A stretch of DNA of 64,000 bases, from positions 3,224,001-3,288,000 of the forward strand of contig NZ_CP126271.1 in NCBI RefSeq assembly GCF_003234655.2, in the 5' to 3' direction. Source of the stretch: Curtobacterium sp. MCLR17_007. GTDB taxonomy: Bacteria; Actinomycetota; Actinomycetes; Actinomycetales; Microbacteriaceae. Shown piece by piece: positions 33,746 to 41,978 of the stretch (position 1 is the first letter of the stretch; the number at the start of each line of letters is the position of its first letter). A program made the translations under genes and the position numbers. Below the pieces are notes generated by a model. That model had not been told where the DNA came from. It worked only from the letters and a program-made list of their open reading frames with translations, and did no database searches.

Positions 33746-34648
33746 TCAAAGTGCGGCGTTGGAGGAGAGCAGGTCCTCGATGCCGACGCGGTGGTAGAAC
33801 TCGGACCGGATGCGGTCCGCCACCGCTGAGACGACCTCGCTGCCGTCGTGCGAGGGGTCGACGTGGGTCCGGTACGGGCGGGTTCCTTCTGGGAGGCTGA
33901 CCACGCGGACGATCTCGTCGGCGACGTCCTGCACGTCGGCGTCCACCGGGACGATCGCGGCGAGGCGGTCGGTGAGGTCCTGCCGGAGCGCCCCGTACTC
34001 CTCGTCGTGTGCAGCGACTCGGGCGGCGTCTGTCGGGACCGCAGCGTTCGTGAAGTGGTTCGTTCCCGAGGTGAAGGCTCCCGGGACCACGATGGTGGTG
34101 TCGATGCCGAAGCGGACGAGCTCCGCTGCGTAGCTCTCGGCCAGGGCGTCCATGCCGGCCTTCGCCGCGAAGTACGGCGCGAGGAACGGCGGGTGCCCGC
34201 CGCGGGTCGATGAGCTGCCGACCCACACGACCAGTCCTGAGCGGCTGACGCGCATGTGCGGCAGGACGGCGCGGGCGACGCGTTGTGCGCCGACGACGTT
34301 GACGTCGTAGAGGGCCGTGAACTGCTCGGGCGTGAACGCTTCGGCCGGGCCGTAGGCCATGTGGCCGGCGTTCTGCACGAGGACGTCGATCCGCCCGTGC
34401 GAACGGACGACCGAGCCGACGGCGTCATCGACGGACTGTTGTGACTGGACGTCGAGCTCGACGGCGCTGAGCTGCAAGCCCTCGCGGATGGCGAGATCCT
34501 CGAGCTCGGTGCGAGCCGTCGCGTTCCGACGGTCGATCGCGCGCATCCCCGCGATGACCACGTTGCCCGCCCGCGCGAGCGCCTCAGCCGTCAGCCGACC
34601 GAAGCCGCTGGACGCACCCGTGACGAGGACGACCCGTGGAGCGGTCAT
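33746..34648 (-). CDS. SDR-family oxidoreductase
   Basis: 300-residue short-chain dehydrogenase. NAD(P) motif TGASSGFG (10-17), NAG near 94, catalytic Y-x3-K in PYFAAKAGMD near 158. The C-terminal extension (about residues 230-300) is longer than in classical SDRs. It starts 1 nt inside the stop of the upstream SDR gene. Confidence 0.93.
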   Translation of the reverse strand: MTAPRVVLVTGASSGFGRLTAEALARAGNVVIAGMRAIDRRNATARTELEDLAIREGLQLSAVELDVQSQQSVDDAVGSVVRSHGRIDVLVQNAGHMAYGPAEAFTPEQFTALYDVNVVGAQRVARAVLPHMRVSRSGLVVWVGSSSTRGGHPPFLAPYFAAKAGMDALAESYAAELVRFGIDTTIVVPGAFTSGTNHFTNAAVPTDAARVAAHDEEYGALRQDLTDRLAAIVPVDADVQDVADEIVRVVSLPEGTRPYRTHVDPSHDGSEVVSAVADRIRSEFYHRVGIEDLLSSNAAL

Positions 34649-35388
34649 CAGACCATCCCGCCGTTGGCGCGGATGGTCTGGCCGTTGACCCAGTGGCCGT
34701 CGGGTCCGGCGAGGAACGCGACGACCGCCGCGATGTCCTCCGGCGTGCCGAGCCGCTCGAGGGGCGGGACCTTCGACAGCGTATCGATCTGCTCCTGGGT
34801 CTTGCCGTCGAGGAACAGCTCCGTTGCCGTCGGTCCTGGGGCCACCACGTTCGCCGTGACGTCCCGGCCGCGGAGCTCCTTAGCCAGGATCAGCGTCATG
34901 CCTTCGACGGCGCTCTTGCTCGCGACGTAGGCGCCGTAAGTCGGGAATTGCGTCCCGACCACCGAGGTTGACATGCCGACGAACGTGCCGCCGGCCCGGA
35001 GCCTGCGCGCCGCCTGCTGCGCGACGACGAAGGTCCCGCGGATGTTCGTCCGGTGCAGTGCGTCGAGGACGTCGAGGTCCTGGTCGGCGATCGTTGACAG
35101 TGCGAGTCGTCCGGCGGAGTGCACGACGACGTCGACGCCGCCGTGGTCGGCCTCGACCCGATCGAACATCGCGGCGACTGCGTGCTCGTCCGCGACGTCG
35201 GCCTGCACGGCGACGGCGCGACCGCCTGCTTCCTGAATCTGCTCGACGGTGGCGGCGGCCGCGGCCGTCCCGCTGGCGTGGTTCACGATGACCGTGAAGC
35301 CGTCGGCCGCCAGCCGGGTCGACACCGCGCGGCCGATGCCGCGTGAGCCCCCCGTGACGACTGCGACGCGTTGTGGCGTGCTGCTCAT
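34648..35388 (-). CDS. SDR-family oxidoreductase (FabG-like)
   Basis: 246-residue classical SDR. TGGSRGIG (about 12-19), NHAS, YGAYVASKSAVEG as the catalytic Y-x3-K, and a C-terminal ANGGMV. ATG 35388 has AAAGGAAG upstream; GTG 35403 is less likely. First gene of a three-gene operon divergent from TetR. The NHASGTA segment suggests NADPH preference. Confidence 0.93.
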   Translation of the reverse strand: MSSTPQRVAVVTGGSRGIGRAVSTRLAADGFTVIVNHASGTAAAAATVEQIQEAGGRAVAVQADVADEHAVAAMFDRVEADHGGVDVVVHSAGRLALSTIADQDLDVLDALHRTNIRGTFVVAQQAARRLRAGGTFVGMSTSVVGTQFPTYGAYVASKSAVEGMTLILAKELRGRDVTANVVAPGPTATELFLDGKTQEQIDTLSKVPPLERLGTPEDIAAVVAFLAGPDGHWVNGQTIRANGGMV

Positions 35389-35439
35389 CGTGCTTCCTTT
35401 CACTGATATGCACCGAGCATTTCGACGCTACGCAGAAGC

Positions 35440-35474
35440 TAGCACAGATACGATCACCGATACCAACTGCGCTA
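35440..35474. promoter_or_regulatory. Putative TetR operator between divergent operons
   Basis: TAGCACAG-N19-CTGCGCTA, seven of eight positions complementary, overlapping the -10 TACCAT (35473-35478) of the TetR gene. A third half-site TACGCAG is at 35429. Confidence 0.55.
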
Positions 35475-35484
35475 CCATTGCTCT

Positions 35485-36210
35485 ATGGCTCGATCTGATA
35501 AAGCACTCCGGAGCGCGCTGCTCCGCGCGGCAGAGGAGCAGCTCGTCGCAGCTCCCGACGGCGACATCGCCACCCGTGCTGTATGCGAAGCAGTCGGCGT
35601 CACCCAGCCCGTGCTCTACCGCGTCTTCGGCGACAAGCGCGGGCTGCTCGACGCCCTCGCTGATGTAGGTCTCGAGCGGTACGCGGCCAGGAAGGCCGAG
35701 CTCGAGGTGTCCGACGACCCGTCGGCGGACCTGCGACGCGGCTGGGATGACCACCTCGCATTCGCGCGCGAGCACGCCGCGCTCTACCGACTGATGTTCG
35801 CTCCTCGGCCGTGGGCCAGCAGTTCGGCGCGCGACGGCGTGACCGCGCTCCTCGAGCGGACGCTCACCCGCTGTGCAGCCGCCGGCATGCTCCGTGTCGA
35901 CGTCAGGGTCGCGGCGACGATGCTGCTCGCCGCGAACGTCGGGCTCGCACTGGATGGGATGAGCGCCAACCGCCAGGACGACTCCGACGAGGTCGCCGAC
36001 ACGCTCCGGGACGCGGTCCTCGGCGCCGTCCTCGTGCAGCCGCCCAGCCCGGGACGCGGTGACGTCGACGCGGCCTCCCGTCATCAGCTCCGCGCGCGAC
36101 TCGAAGCAGGCAGAGCGAGCCCGTTGCTCCCAGAGGAGTCGGCACTCATGCGGAAGTGGCTCGACCGACTCGACCACCACGCCGACCACGACCAAGACGG
36201 CTCCGAATGA
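35485..36210 (+). CDS. TetR-family regulator
   Basis: 241-residue TetR regulator. HTH: LLRAAEEQLVAAPDGDIAT, then AVCEAVGVTQPVLYRVFGDK. The C-terminal domain carries the TetR_C motif REHAALYRLMFAPRPW. ATG 35485 is 6 bp behind TACCAT (leaderless). It is divergent from the SDR operon and its stop overlaps the VanZ-like start (ATGA). Confidence 0.92.
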   Translation: MARSDKALRSALLRAAEEQLVAAPDGDIATRAVCEAVGVTQPVLYRVFGDKRGLLDALADVGLERYAARKAELEVSDDPSADLRRGWDDHLAFAREHAALYRLMFAPRPWASSSARDGVTALLERTLTRCAAAGMLRVDVRVAATMLLAANVGLALDGMSANRQDDSDEVADTLRDAVLGAVLVQPPSPGRGDVDAASRHQLRARLEAGRASPLLPEESALMRKWLDRLDHHADHDQDGSE

Positions 36211-36707
36211 TCTCCACCTTCCTCATCGAACACGCACCCCTGGCCCGTGCGGCATTCTGGGTGGCACTCGCCGCCGCCGCCGTGCTCGCTTGGTTGCTCC
36301 ACCGCCTGCGGCTCCGCGGCATCCTGCTGGGCCTGTCCGGGGTGTCGCTCGTCGCGGTGCTCGTGCTCACTCTGCTCCCCGACGGCACGCGCCCGGGCGG
36401 CGTCACCTGCACCGTACAGTTCTCCGTCCCGTTCCAGGGCCTCGAGACGCTCGCCAACGTCGCACTCCTGCTGCCGCTCGTGCTCTTCCTCGGAACCGCG
36501 ACGAACCGACCGCTCACGATCCTTGCCGGCGCGGTGGCGCTCTCCGTCGCCATCGAGGTCGTACAGGCCCTCGCGCCGGCACTCGGTCGTCGGTGCGACA
36601 CGAACGACTGGTTCATGAACACAGTGGGAGCGCTCCTGGGCGCCGTCGTCGCTCTCGTCGTTTGCATGATCGAACGACGTCGGACGACCGCCGCCGTCGC
36701 CGGGTGA
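36207..36707 (+). CDS. VanZ-like membrane protein
   Basis: 166 residues, four to five helices. VanZ signature: AIEVVQALAPALGRRCDTND followed by WFMNTVGALLGAVVA (E-x2-Q, R, D, N-x2-G). Family members are linked to low-level glycopeptide resistance or envelope functions. Coupled to TetR by a 4-bp overlap, so it is probably repressed together with it. Confidence 0.88.
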   Translation: MISTFLIEHAPLARAAFWVALAAAAVLAWLLHRLRLRGILLGLSGVSLVAVLVLTLLPDGTRPGGVTCTVQFSVPFQGLETLANVALLLPLVLFLGTATNRPLTILAGAVALSVAIEVVQALAPALGRRCDTNDWFMNTVGALLGAVVALVVCMIERRRTTAAVAG

Positions 36708-37090
36708 CCGACGGGCGGAACGCGGAGGACGAAGAGCTCGACACCCTGCGCGGTCGCTGCTGGTGAGGGCGCGATGTGCGCGTGCTCGCCGCCCCGCGAG
36801 GAGGGGCGCGAAACGGTCGTCCCGACGCGTCTCGTAAGCCGGTCGTTCACCGGCACCGAGAACGACACGTCAACCGCGACAACTCGACCAACACCCAATT
36901 GACCTGGGGATTCCCGTAAGACTGTCCCGCGAAATTGCCCGGTGAAGGGGCGACAAACGCAACACCGCCGACCGACGGACACAGGGTTGCGACAGCAGCC
37001 GTCGGACGCCACTGGCGCGCGCCCAGGCGAACCACGTCGACGACAGTACGGACACGAAGGCGACAAGTGGTCAACGTGGCGACCGGGTAC
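36708..37090. other. 383-bp non-coding stretch at the right edge of the accessory block
   Basis: No credible reading frame. It contains one block palindrome (36829-36855) and then about 230 bp of less GC-rich sequence with no recognised signal, leading to tRNA-Arg. It could hold an old integration junction. Confidence 0.5.
36829..36855. repeat. Block palindrome, copy 20 (last)
   Basis: GTCTCGTAAGCCGGTCG then TTCACCGGCACC. No further copy was seen downstream. Confidence 0.7.
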
Positions 37091-37165
37091 TGGTGCCCCT
37101 GGAGGGACTCGAACCCCCAACCCTTTCCTTAGGACGGAACTGCTCTTCCATTGAGCTACAGAGGC
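37091..37165 (-). tRNA. tRNA-Arg (anticodon CCT)
   Basis: Cloverleaf folds on the minus strand: acceptor GCCTCTG with CAGGGGC, D-arm GCTC/GAGC, anticodon loop GTCCTAA giving CCT (reads AGG), T-arm GGGGG/CCTCC around TTCGAGT, discriminator A and encoded CCA (37093-37091). It borders the accessory block, a usual integration target, but no integrase or att duplication was found. Confidence 0.95.
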
Positions 37166-37198
37166 CGGCCCGTCCACTCTAGCGAACCGGCCAGCCGC

Positions 37199-38317
37199 TC
37201 ATCCTCGGGCGACGCCCCGGAACGGCTCGAGGAACGCGACCAGCTCGGCAACGTACGACTCCGGCTGCTCGACGGGTGCAAAGTGCCCTCCCCGCGCGGG
37301 CTCGGACAGGTACACCAGGTTCGTGGTCCGCTCGAGCCACTCCCGCGGCGCCGTCACCAGGTCCCCCGGGTACAGCGAGAACCCCGACGGCGCCTCGACC
37401 CGACGTGCGGACTGCTCGGGCGGGATCGCCGCGTTCGCGTGGTACATCCGCATCGCGGAGCCGATCGAGCCCGTCGCCCAGTACTCGGTCACGAGCGCCA
37501 GGACCTCGTCCCGCGTGTACACCGACCAGAGGTCCCCGTCGCAGTCGCTCCACGACCGCAGCTTCTCGATGATCCACGCGGCCAGCCCGGCCGGTGAGTC
37601 GGTCAGCCCGACCGCGGCGGTCTGCGGCTTCGTTCGGTGCATCATCGCGTACGCGCCTTCGGTGTCGCGCCACGCGGTGGTCGCGGCGACGAAGTTCCGT
37701 TCCGGTGGGGACAGCGTCGACACGTCGATCCCGGGCCACGGCAGCCCGCCGTCGATGCGGTGCACGGCGACCACGCGGTCGGGGTGGTCGAGCGCCAGGT
37801 ACCGGGCGACGTGTGTGCCGATGTCCCCGCCGGCGACGGCGAACCGCTCGTGGCCGAGCGAGGTCATCAGCGTCGTCCACAGGCCCGCGACCTGACGGGC
37901 GTCGAGCACCTGCGGCGGCACGTCGGAGAAGCCGTACCCGGGCATGTCCGGCACGACGACGTCGAACCCGGCGGCGGTCAACAGCGGAAGCACCTTGCGG
38001 TAGCGCCACGTCGAGTCGGGCCAGCCGTGCGCGAGCAGCAGCGGCAGCGCCGCACGGTCGGACGCCGTCGAGGGGGCGACGAGCACGGTGACGCCGATGC
38101 CGTCGACCTCGACCCGGCGACTCGGCAGTGATGCCAGGGCGTCGCGGTGGGCGTCGAAGTCGAACCCGTCGGCCCAGTACGCCACCAGGTCGCGCAGTTC
38201 GTCCACGTCGACGCCGAGTGACCACCCGGTGCCCTGGGGAGCGTCGGGCCACCGGGTCGCCCGCAGCCGTGCCCGGAGGTCGGTGATGGTGTCGTCGTCG
38301 ATCCACATCGCGGTCAT
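37199..38317 (-). CDS. Epoxide hydrolase (alpha/beta hydrolase with EHN dom.)
   Basis: 372 residues. The N-terminal epoxide hydrolase domain starts with ITDLRARLRATRWPD (11-25). The alpha/beta core has HGWPDSTW (97-104, oxyanion region), nucleophile D165 in AGGDIGTHVA and H345 in GGHFAPVEQPE. The enzyme hydrolyses epoxides to diols in the cytosol. ATG 38317 is 6 bp behind TAGCGT (leaderless). Confidence 0.93.
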   Translation of the reverse strand: MTAMWIDDDTITDLRARLRATRWPDAPQGTGWSLGVDVDELRDLVAYWADGFDFDAHRDALASLPSRRVEVDGIGVTVLVAPSTASDRAALPLLLAHGWPDSTWRYRKVLPLLTAAGFDVVVPDMPGYGFSDVPPQVLDARQVAGLWTTLMTSLGHERFAVAGGDIGTHVARYLALDHPDRVVAVHRIDGGLPWPGIDVSTLSPPERNFVAATTAWRDTEGAYAMMHRTKPQTAAVGLTDSPAGLAAWIIEKLRSWSDCDGDLWSVYTRDEVLALVTEYWATGSIGSAMRMYHANAAIPPEQSARRVEAPSGFSLYPGDLVTAPREWLERTTNLVYLSEPARGGHFAPVEQPESYVAELVAFLEPFRGVARG

Positions 38318-38398
38318 GGCCCGACGCTACGGGCCCCAGCCGACATCCGCGATCGGTACCCTCGACGCTGCACCCACCCACACCGGAGGAACCCGCCG

Positions 38399-38800
38399 AT
38401 GCCCGACAAGCTCGCCGTCCTGTTCGTCTGCGTCCACAACGCCGGCCGCTCCCAGATGGCCGCCGGGTACCTGCGGCACCTGGCCGGGGACCGCGTCGAG
38501 GTGTTCTCCGCCGGCTCCGAGCCCGCGGAGCACGTGAACCCCGTCGCCGTGCAGGCGATGGCCGAGGAGGGCATCGACATCACGAGCGAGCAGCCGAAGA
38601 TCCTGACGACCGACTCCGTGCGCCACGCCGACGTCGTCGTCACGATGGGCTGCGGCGACGCCTGTCCCGTCTTCCCCGGCAAGCGCTACGAGGACTGGGA
38701 CCTCGCCGACCCCGCAGGGCAGCCGCTCGACGCGGTCCGCCCGATCCGCGACGACGTCCGCCGCCGGGTCGCGGCGCTGGTCGCCGAGCTCACCGCCTGA
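38399..38800 (+). CDS. arsC: Arsenate reductase / low-molecular-weight phosphatase family
   Basis: 133 residues. The phosphatase-type P-loop C11-x5-R17 is in FVCVHNAGRSQMA; the redox cysteines C85 and C89 are in TMGCGDACPVFPG, and KRYEDWDLADPAG matches thioredoxin/mycothiol-linked ArsC. It reduces arsenate to arsenite. No arsR or efflux pump is adjacent. GGAGGA precedes the ATG. Confidence 0.92.
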   Translation: MPDKLAVLFVCVHNAGRSQMAAGYLRHLAGDRVEVFSAGSEPAEHVNPVAVQAMAEEGIDITSEQPKILTTDSVRHADVVVTMGCGDACPVFPGKRYEDWDLADPAGQPLDAVRPIRDDVRRRVAALVAELTA

Positions 38801-38818
38801 CCCAGCCCGGCCCGGCAC

Positions 38819-38862
38819 CGGACGGGAGGCCCGTGGCGGCCCCGCCACGAGCCTCCCGTCCG
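38819..38862. terminator. Hairpin between convergent arsC and SDR
   Basis: CGGACGGGAGGC pairs with GCCTCCCGTCCG and CGTGGCGG with CCGCCACG, one mismatch between. Shares its core with 41104-41141. Confidence 0.85.
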
Positions 38863-38870
38863 ACGCGTCG

Positions 38871-39632
38871 TCAGACGGCGGTGTACCCGCCGTCCGCCAC
38901 CAGCACGGACCCGGTGATGAACGACGCCGCGTCGCTGGCCAGGAACACCACGCTGGGCGCGATCTCCTCGGGCAGTGCGAAGCGCTGCTGCGGGGTGTCC
39001 TCGACCCAGTGGCGCTGGAACTCCGGACGGTCGACCGGTGCCATCTCGGTCTTCACGTACCCCGGGGCGAGCGCGTTCACCCGGATGCCGTACGGCGCCC
39101 ACTCCACCGCGAGCGACTTCGTCAGGTGGTGCACGGCCGCCTTCGACGCGTTGTAGGCGGGCTGCCACTGCGGGCGGTTGACGATGATCCCGGACATGCT
39201 GCCGATGTTCACGATCGACCCGGAGCCGGCGTCGCGCATGTGCGCCCCGACCGCGATCGTCGCCTTCCAGAGCGCCCGGACGTTCAGGGCGAACACGTCG
39301 TCCCAGGCCTGGTCCGTGACGGCGAAGGCCTCGTCGTGCACGCAGGTGCCGGCGTTGTTGACCAGGACGTCGATCCGCCCGAACGCCGCCAGGGCCTCGT
39401 CGGTCATGCGGGTGACCTGGTCGTCGTCGGTGATGTCCGCGGTGATGGTGACGAACTCGTGGCCGGCCTCGGCCGCCTCCATGGCGACCCGTGCATTGCG
39501 TTCTGCGGAACGACCGACGATCGCGACGCGGGCGCCGGCCTCGGCGAGACCGAACGCGAACGCCTTGCCCAGGCCCTGGTTGCCGCCGGTGACGACGGCG
39601 CTCCGGCCGTCGAGGCTGAACGGGGATGTCAT
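38871..39632 (-). CDS. SDR-family oxidoreductase
   Basis: 253-residue classical SDR, gluconate/sorbitol-dehydrogenase-like. TGGNQGLG (15-22), NNAG near 91, PAYNASKAAV as Y-x3-K near 158, and the C-terminal GSVLVADGGYTAV. GGAGG 7 nt before ATG 39632. Probably oxidises a sugar or polyol with NAD(P). It is divergent from a dehydrogenase-like lipoprotein gene. Confidence 0.93.
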   Translation of the reverse strand: MTSPFSLDGRSAVVTGGNQGLGKAFAFGLAEAGARVAIVGRSAERNARVAMEAAEAGHEFVTITADITDDDQVTRMTDEALAAFGRIDVLVNNAGTCVHDEAFAVTDQAWDDVFALNVRALWKATIAVGAHMRDAGSGSIVNIGSMSGIIVNRPQWQPAYNASKAAVHHLTKSLAVEWAPYGIRVNALAPGYVKTEMAPVDRPEFQRHWVEDTPQQRFALPEEIAPSVVFLASDAASFITGSVLVADGGYTAV

Positions 39633-39761
39633 GCGGTGCCCTCCGTCGGGTGCGGATGACGTCGGCGTCATCCTGTTCCCGACCCTACGCAGCGTCCGCC
39701 GTGCTGCGGGGGTGGACACTCGGACACGGACACGCTCGGGAGTCCACCGGAAGGACACGCC

Positions 39762-41093
39762 ATGTCGACCACCCACCGCCTGACCGGGGTCGCGGCCGCA
39801 GTGCTGCTGGTCGCCACCGTCAGCGCCTGCACCGCCACCGACGCGCGCACCGAGGACACGCCGACGGGCGCCGCCAGCACCGCGGCGGTCACCGGCAACC
39901 CCTCGGACGGCCTGCGCGCGGTCCGCCTCACGGTCGCGGACGGCGCGGACGCCGGTGCTGCGGCCGGGCGCTCCCTCCGCGTGCCACAGGGGTGGCGGGC
40001 CGAGGTCTGGGCCGATGCGGACGGAGCACGCATGGCGGCGTGGCTGCCCGACGGCAGCATGCTGCTGACCACCGGCGACCGCGGGGAGCTCCTCCGACTC
40101 ACGCCCCGCAGCGGCGACCGCGCCCCGTCTGTGCAGCGCCTGGCGTCGGGCCTCGACGATCCCCAGGGCGTGGCCGTCACGCAGCAGGACGGCCAGACCG
40201 TCGTCGTGCTCGGCGAGGACTCGCGCATCGTGACGTGGCACTGGCGGAGCGGCGCACTCACCGATCGCCGCGTGCTGGTCGACGACCTGCCGACCGGTGG
40301 CCACGGCGGCAAGTTCGTCGCCGTGCGGAACGGCATCGTCACCTACGACATCGGCTCCGGCACGAACGACAGCGGCGCCGACCGGCAGGCGAACCCCGAC
40401 CGCGCCGTGATCCGGCAGGTCGGACTGGACGGCAGCGGCGACACGCTCCTGGCCACCGGGGTGCGCAACGGCGAGGGCCTCGCCCACGCCCCGGACGGCA
40501 CGCTCTTCACCGCGGTGAACCAGGCCGACCAGCAGCCGTACCCGTTCCACGACGGCACGGGCAGGTACGGCCAGCGGGTCCAGGCGTACGTCAACGAGCA
40601 CCCGAACGACCAGGTCACCCGGATCACGCGCGGCGCCGAACTCGGGTGGCCGTACTGCGTCCCCGACTCCCGCGGCAAGCCCGACCTGCTCGACCTGGGA
40701 TACGTGCGGCAACCGGCGAACAACCCCGACGGCGACGCGCTCGACTGCGGCACGGTGACCACGACCATGGTCGGGCTGCCGGCACACAGTGCCCCGATCG
40801 GCTTCGTCTTCACGCGGGAAAGTGCGCTGCCGCAGGCGTACGACGACGGCGCGCTCATCACGACGCACGGGTCGTGGAACCGGCAGCCGCCGCGCCCACC
40901 GTCGGTGTCCTACAGCGCCTGGGACGACGACAGCGGGACGCTCGGCCAGCCGCACACGATCGTGGAGGGCTTCCAGACGGCATCCGGCTCGCGCTGGGGA
41001 CGGTCCGTCGATGCCGTTCCCGGACCGGACGGCGCCCTGTACGTGACGGACGACACGGCCGGTCTCGTCTACCGGCTCACGCCCAGCAGGTGA
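39762..41093 (+). CDS. PQQ-type sugar/sorbosone dehydrogenase lipoprotein
   Basis: 443 residues. Lipobox LLVATVSAC puts the lipid-modified Cys at residue 23, so the protein is anchored outside. The beta-propeller has GLDDPQGVAV, GVRNGEGLAHAPDGTLF, GAELGWPYCVPDSRGKPDLL and SAPIGFVFTRESALP, matching the glucose/sorbosone dehydrogenase family. Cofactor binding is inferred from the family only. GGAAGGAC precedes the ATG. Confidence 0.9.
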   Translation: MSTTHRLTGVAAAVLLVATVSACTATDARTEDTPTGAASTAAVTGNPSDGLRAVRLTVADGADAGAAAGRSLRVPQGWRAEVWADADGARMAAWLPDGSMLLTTGDRGELLRLTPRSGDRAPSVQRLASGLDDPQGVAVTQQDGQTVVVLGEDSRIVTWHWRSGALTDRRVLVDDLPTGGHGGKFVAVRNGIVTYDIGSGTNDSGADRQANPDRAVIRQVGLDGSGDTLLATGVRNGEGLAHAPDGTLFTAVNQADQQPYPFHDGTGRYGQRVQAYVNEHPNDQVTRITRGAELGWPYCVPDSRGKPDLLDLGYVRQPANNPDGDALDCGTVTTTMVGLPAHSAPIGFVFTRESALPQAYDDGALITTHGSWNRQPPRPPSVSYSAWDDDSGTLGQPHTIVEGFQTASGSRWGRSVDAVPGPDGALYVTDDTAGLVYRLTPSR

Positions 41094-41103
41094 GACGGGA
41101 CGG

Positions 41104-41141
41104 ACGGGAGGCCCGTGGCGGCGCCGCCACGGGCCTCCCGT
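41104..41141. terminator. Hairpin between convergent lipoprotein and HNH genes
   Basis: ACGGGAGGCCCGTGGCGGC is followed at once by its complement; 18-bp perfect inverted repeat. Confidence 0.88.
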
Positions 41142-41147
41142 TCGTCA

Positions 41148-41642
41148 CTACGCGGCGACCAGGTACTCGTCCCACTCCGCCTGGGGGCGCTCCACGCCCC
41201 GGACCACCCAGCTCGAGCCGTGCGGTGCCTTCGGGCGGAACCGGAGCTGCCACCCCATCTCGCGCGGTGTGCGGTCGCCCTTCTCGTTGTTGCAGGCGAG
41301 GCAGCAGGCGACGAGGTTCTCCCACGAGTCGGCCCCGCCGCGCGACTTGGGCTGCACGTGGTCGATGGTCGTGGCATGCCGGTCGCAGTACGCACACCGG
41401 TTCGCGTCACGACGCAGGACCCCACGTCGCGACACGGGCACCAGGCGGGAGTGCGGGATGCGCACGTACCTGGTGAGGATGATGACCGACGGGCGGTCGT
41501 AGGTGGACGTCGATCCCGTGACGGGGTGGTCGAGGTCAGCGGCGACGATGGCGGCCTTCTGGTTCATGACCAGCACGAGGGCCCGCCGGAACGAGATGAC
41601 CGCGAGGGGCTCGTAACCGGCGTTGAGGACGAGAGTGCGCAT
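41148..41642 (-). CDS. HNH endonuclease
   Basis: 164 residues. N-terminal MRTLVLNAGYEPLAVISFRR is the conserved start of a widespread actinobacterial HNH family. The HNH fold has two CxxC zinc knuckles (RCAYCDRH and CLACNNEKGD) around ATTIDHVQPKSRGG and the Asn in WENLVACC. The ATG at 41642 is preceded by GGAAGGG. Target unknown; relatives are conserved in core genomes and probably act in DNA repair or processing. It lies behind a leader peptide and hairpin (41731-41866). Confidence 0.92.
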   Translation of the reverse strand: MRTLVLNAGYEPLAVISFRRALVLVMNQKAAIVAADLDHPVTGSTSTYDRPSVIILTRYVRIPHSRLVPVSRRGVLRRDANRCAYCDRHATTIDHVQPKSRGGADSWENLVACCLACNNEKGDRTPREMGWQLRFRPKAPHGSSWVVRGVERPQAEWDEYLVAA

Positions 41643-41730
41643 GGGTTCCCTTCCGACGAGCCTGGACGGCTTCCAGGCGGTGCGGGCACCGGACCGGTCG
41701 GGACGAACGGGTGAGGACGGACTGCCCCCG

Positions 41731-41767
41731 GAACGAAGAAGAGCACCACCCTGGCGGGCAGTGCTCT
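41731..41767 (-). promoter_or_regulatory. Attenuator-like terminator in the HNH leader
   Basis: On the minus strand AGAGCAC / GTGCTCT closes a 14-nt inner part with a CCC/GGG pair, followed by TTCTTCGTTC. The hairpin begins 4 nt after the leader-peptide stop, so a ribosome at that stop would mask it. Confidence 0.6.
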
Positions 41768-41770
41768 CGG

Positions 41771-41866
41771 TCACACCGGGACGTGCGGGTGCACGCAGGT
41801 CGTCGTCGACCGTATGTCGACGTACGCGCGCCGACCCATGGTGCGGGTCGTGTGTGACGTGGACAT
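41771..41866 (-). CDS. 31-residue leader peptide upstream of HNH gene
   Basis: ATG 41866 has AGGAG at optimal distance and a -10 TAATCT (41910-41905) upstream. The peptide begins MSTSHTTRTMGRRAYVDIRS and ends TTTCVHPHVPV. It is Thr/His/Arg-rich and has no membrane segment. It is followed at once by a terminator-like hairpin and then the HNH gene, so a regulatory role is more likely than a free peptide function. Confidence 0.6.
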   Translation of the reverse strand: MSTSHTTRTMGRRAYVDIRSTTTCVHPHVPV

Positions 41867-41916
41867 CAGGTCTCCTGTTCGGGCCGTGACGGGCCGATGG
41901 GGCCAGATTAACCCAG

Positions 41917-41951
41917 GAACCGGCCCAGCACGAGGGGTGCTGAACCGGTTC
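41917..41951 (-). terminator. Hairpin after the NlpC/P60 gene
   Basis: GAACCGG...CCGGTTC with an inner AGCAC...GTGCT stem, between the NlpC/P60 stop and the HNH leader promoter. Confidence 0.7.
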
Positions 41952-41978
41952 GGAGAGTGTTCAGGTTCTGGTCGGACG

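Noticed and set aside
14742..36855. CRISPR array
   Set aside because: The palindromes are spaced by whole genes, vary in sequence and lack uniform spacers.
36829..37165. Integration site (att) at tRNA-Arg
   Set aside because: I looked for a duplicated tRNA 3' end within the block and for an integrase gene and found neither; only the location is suggestive.
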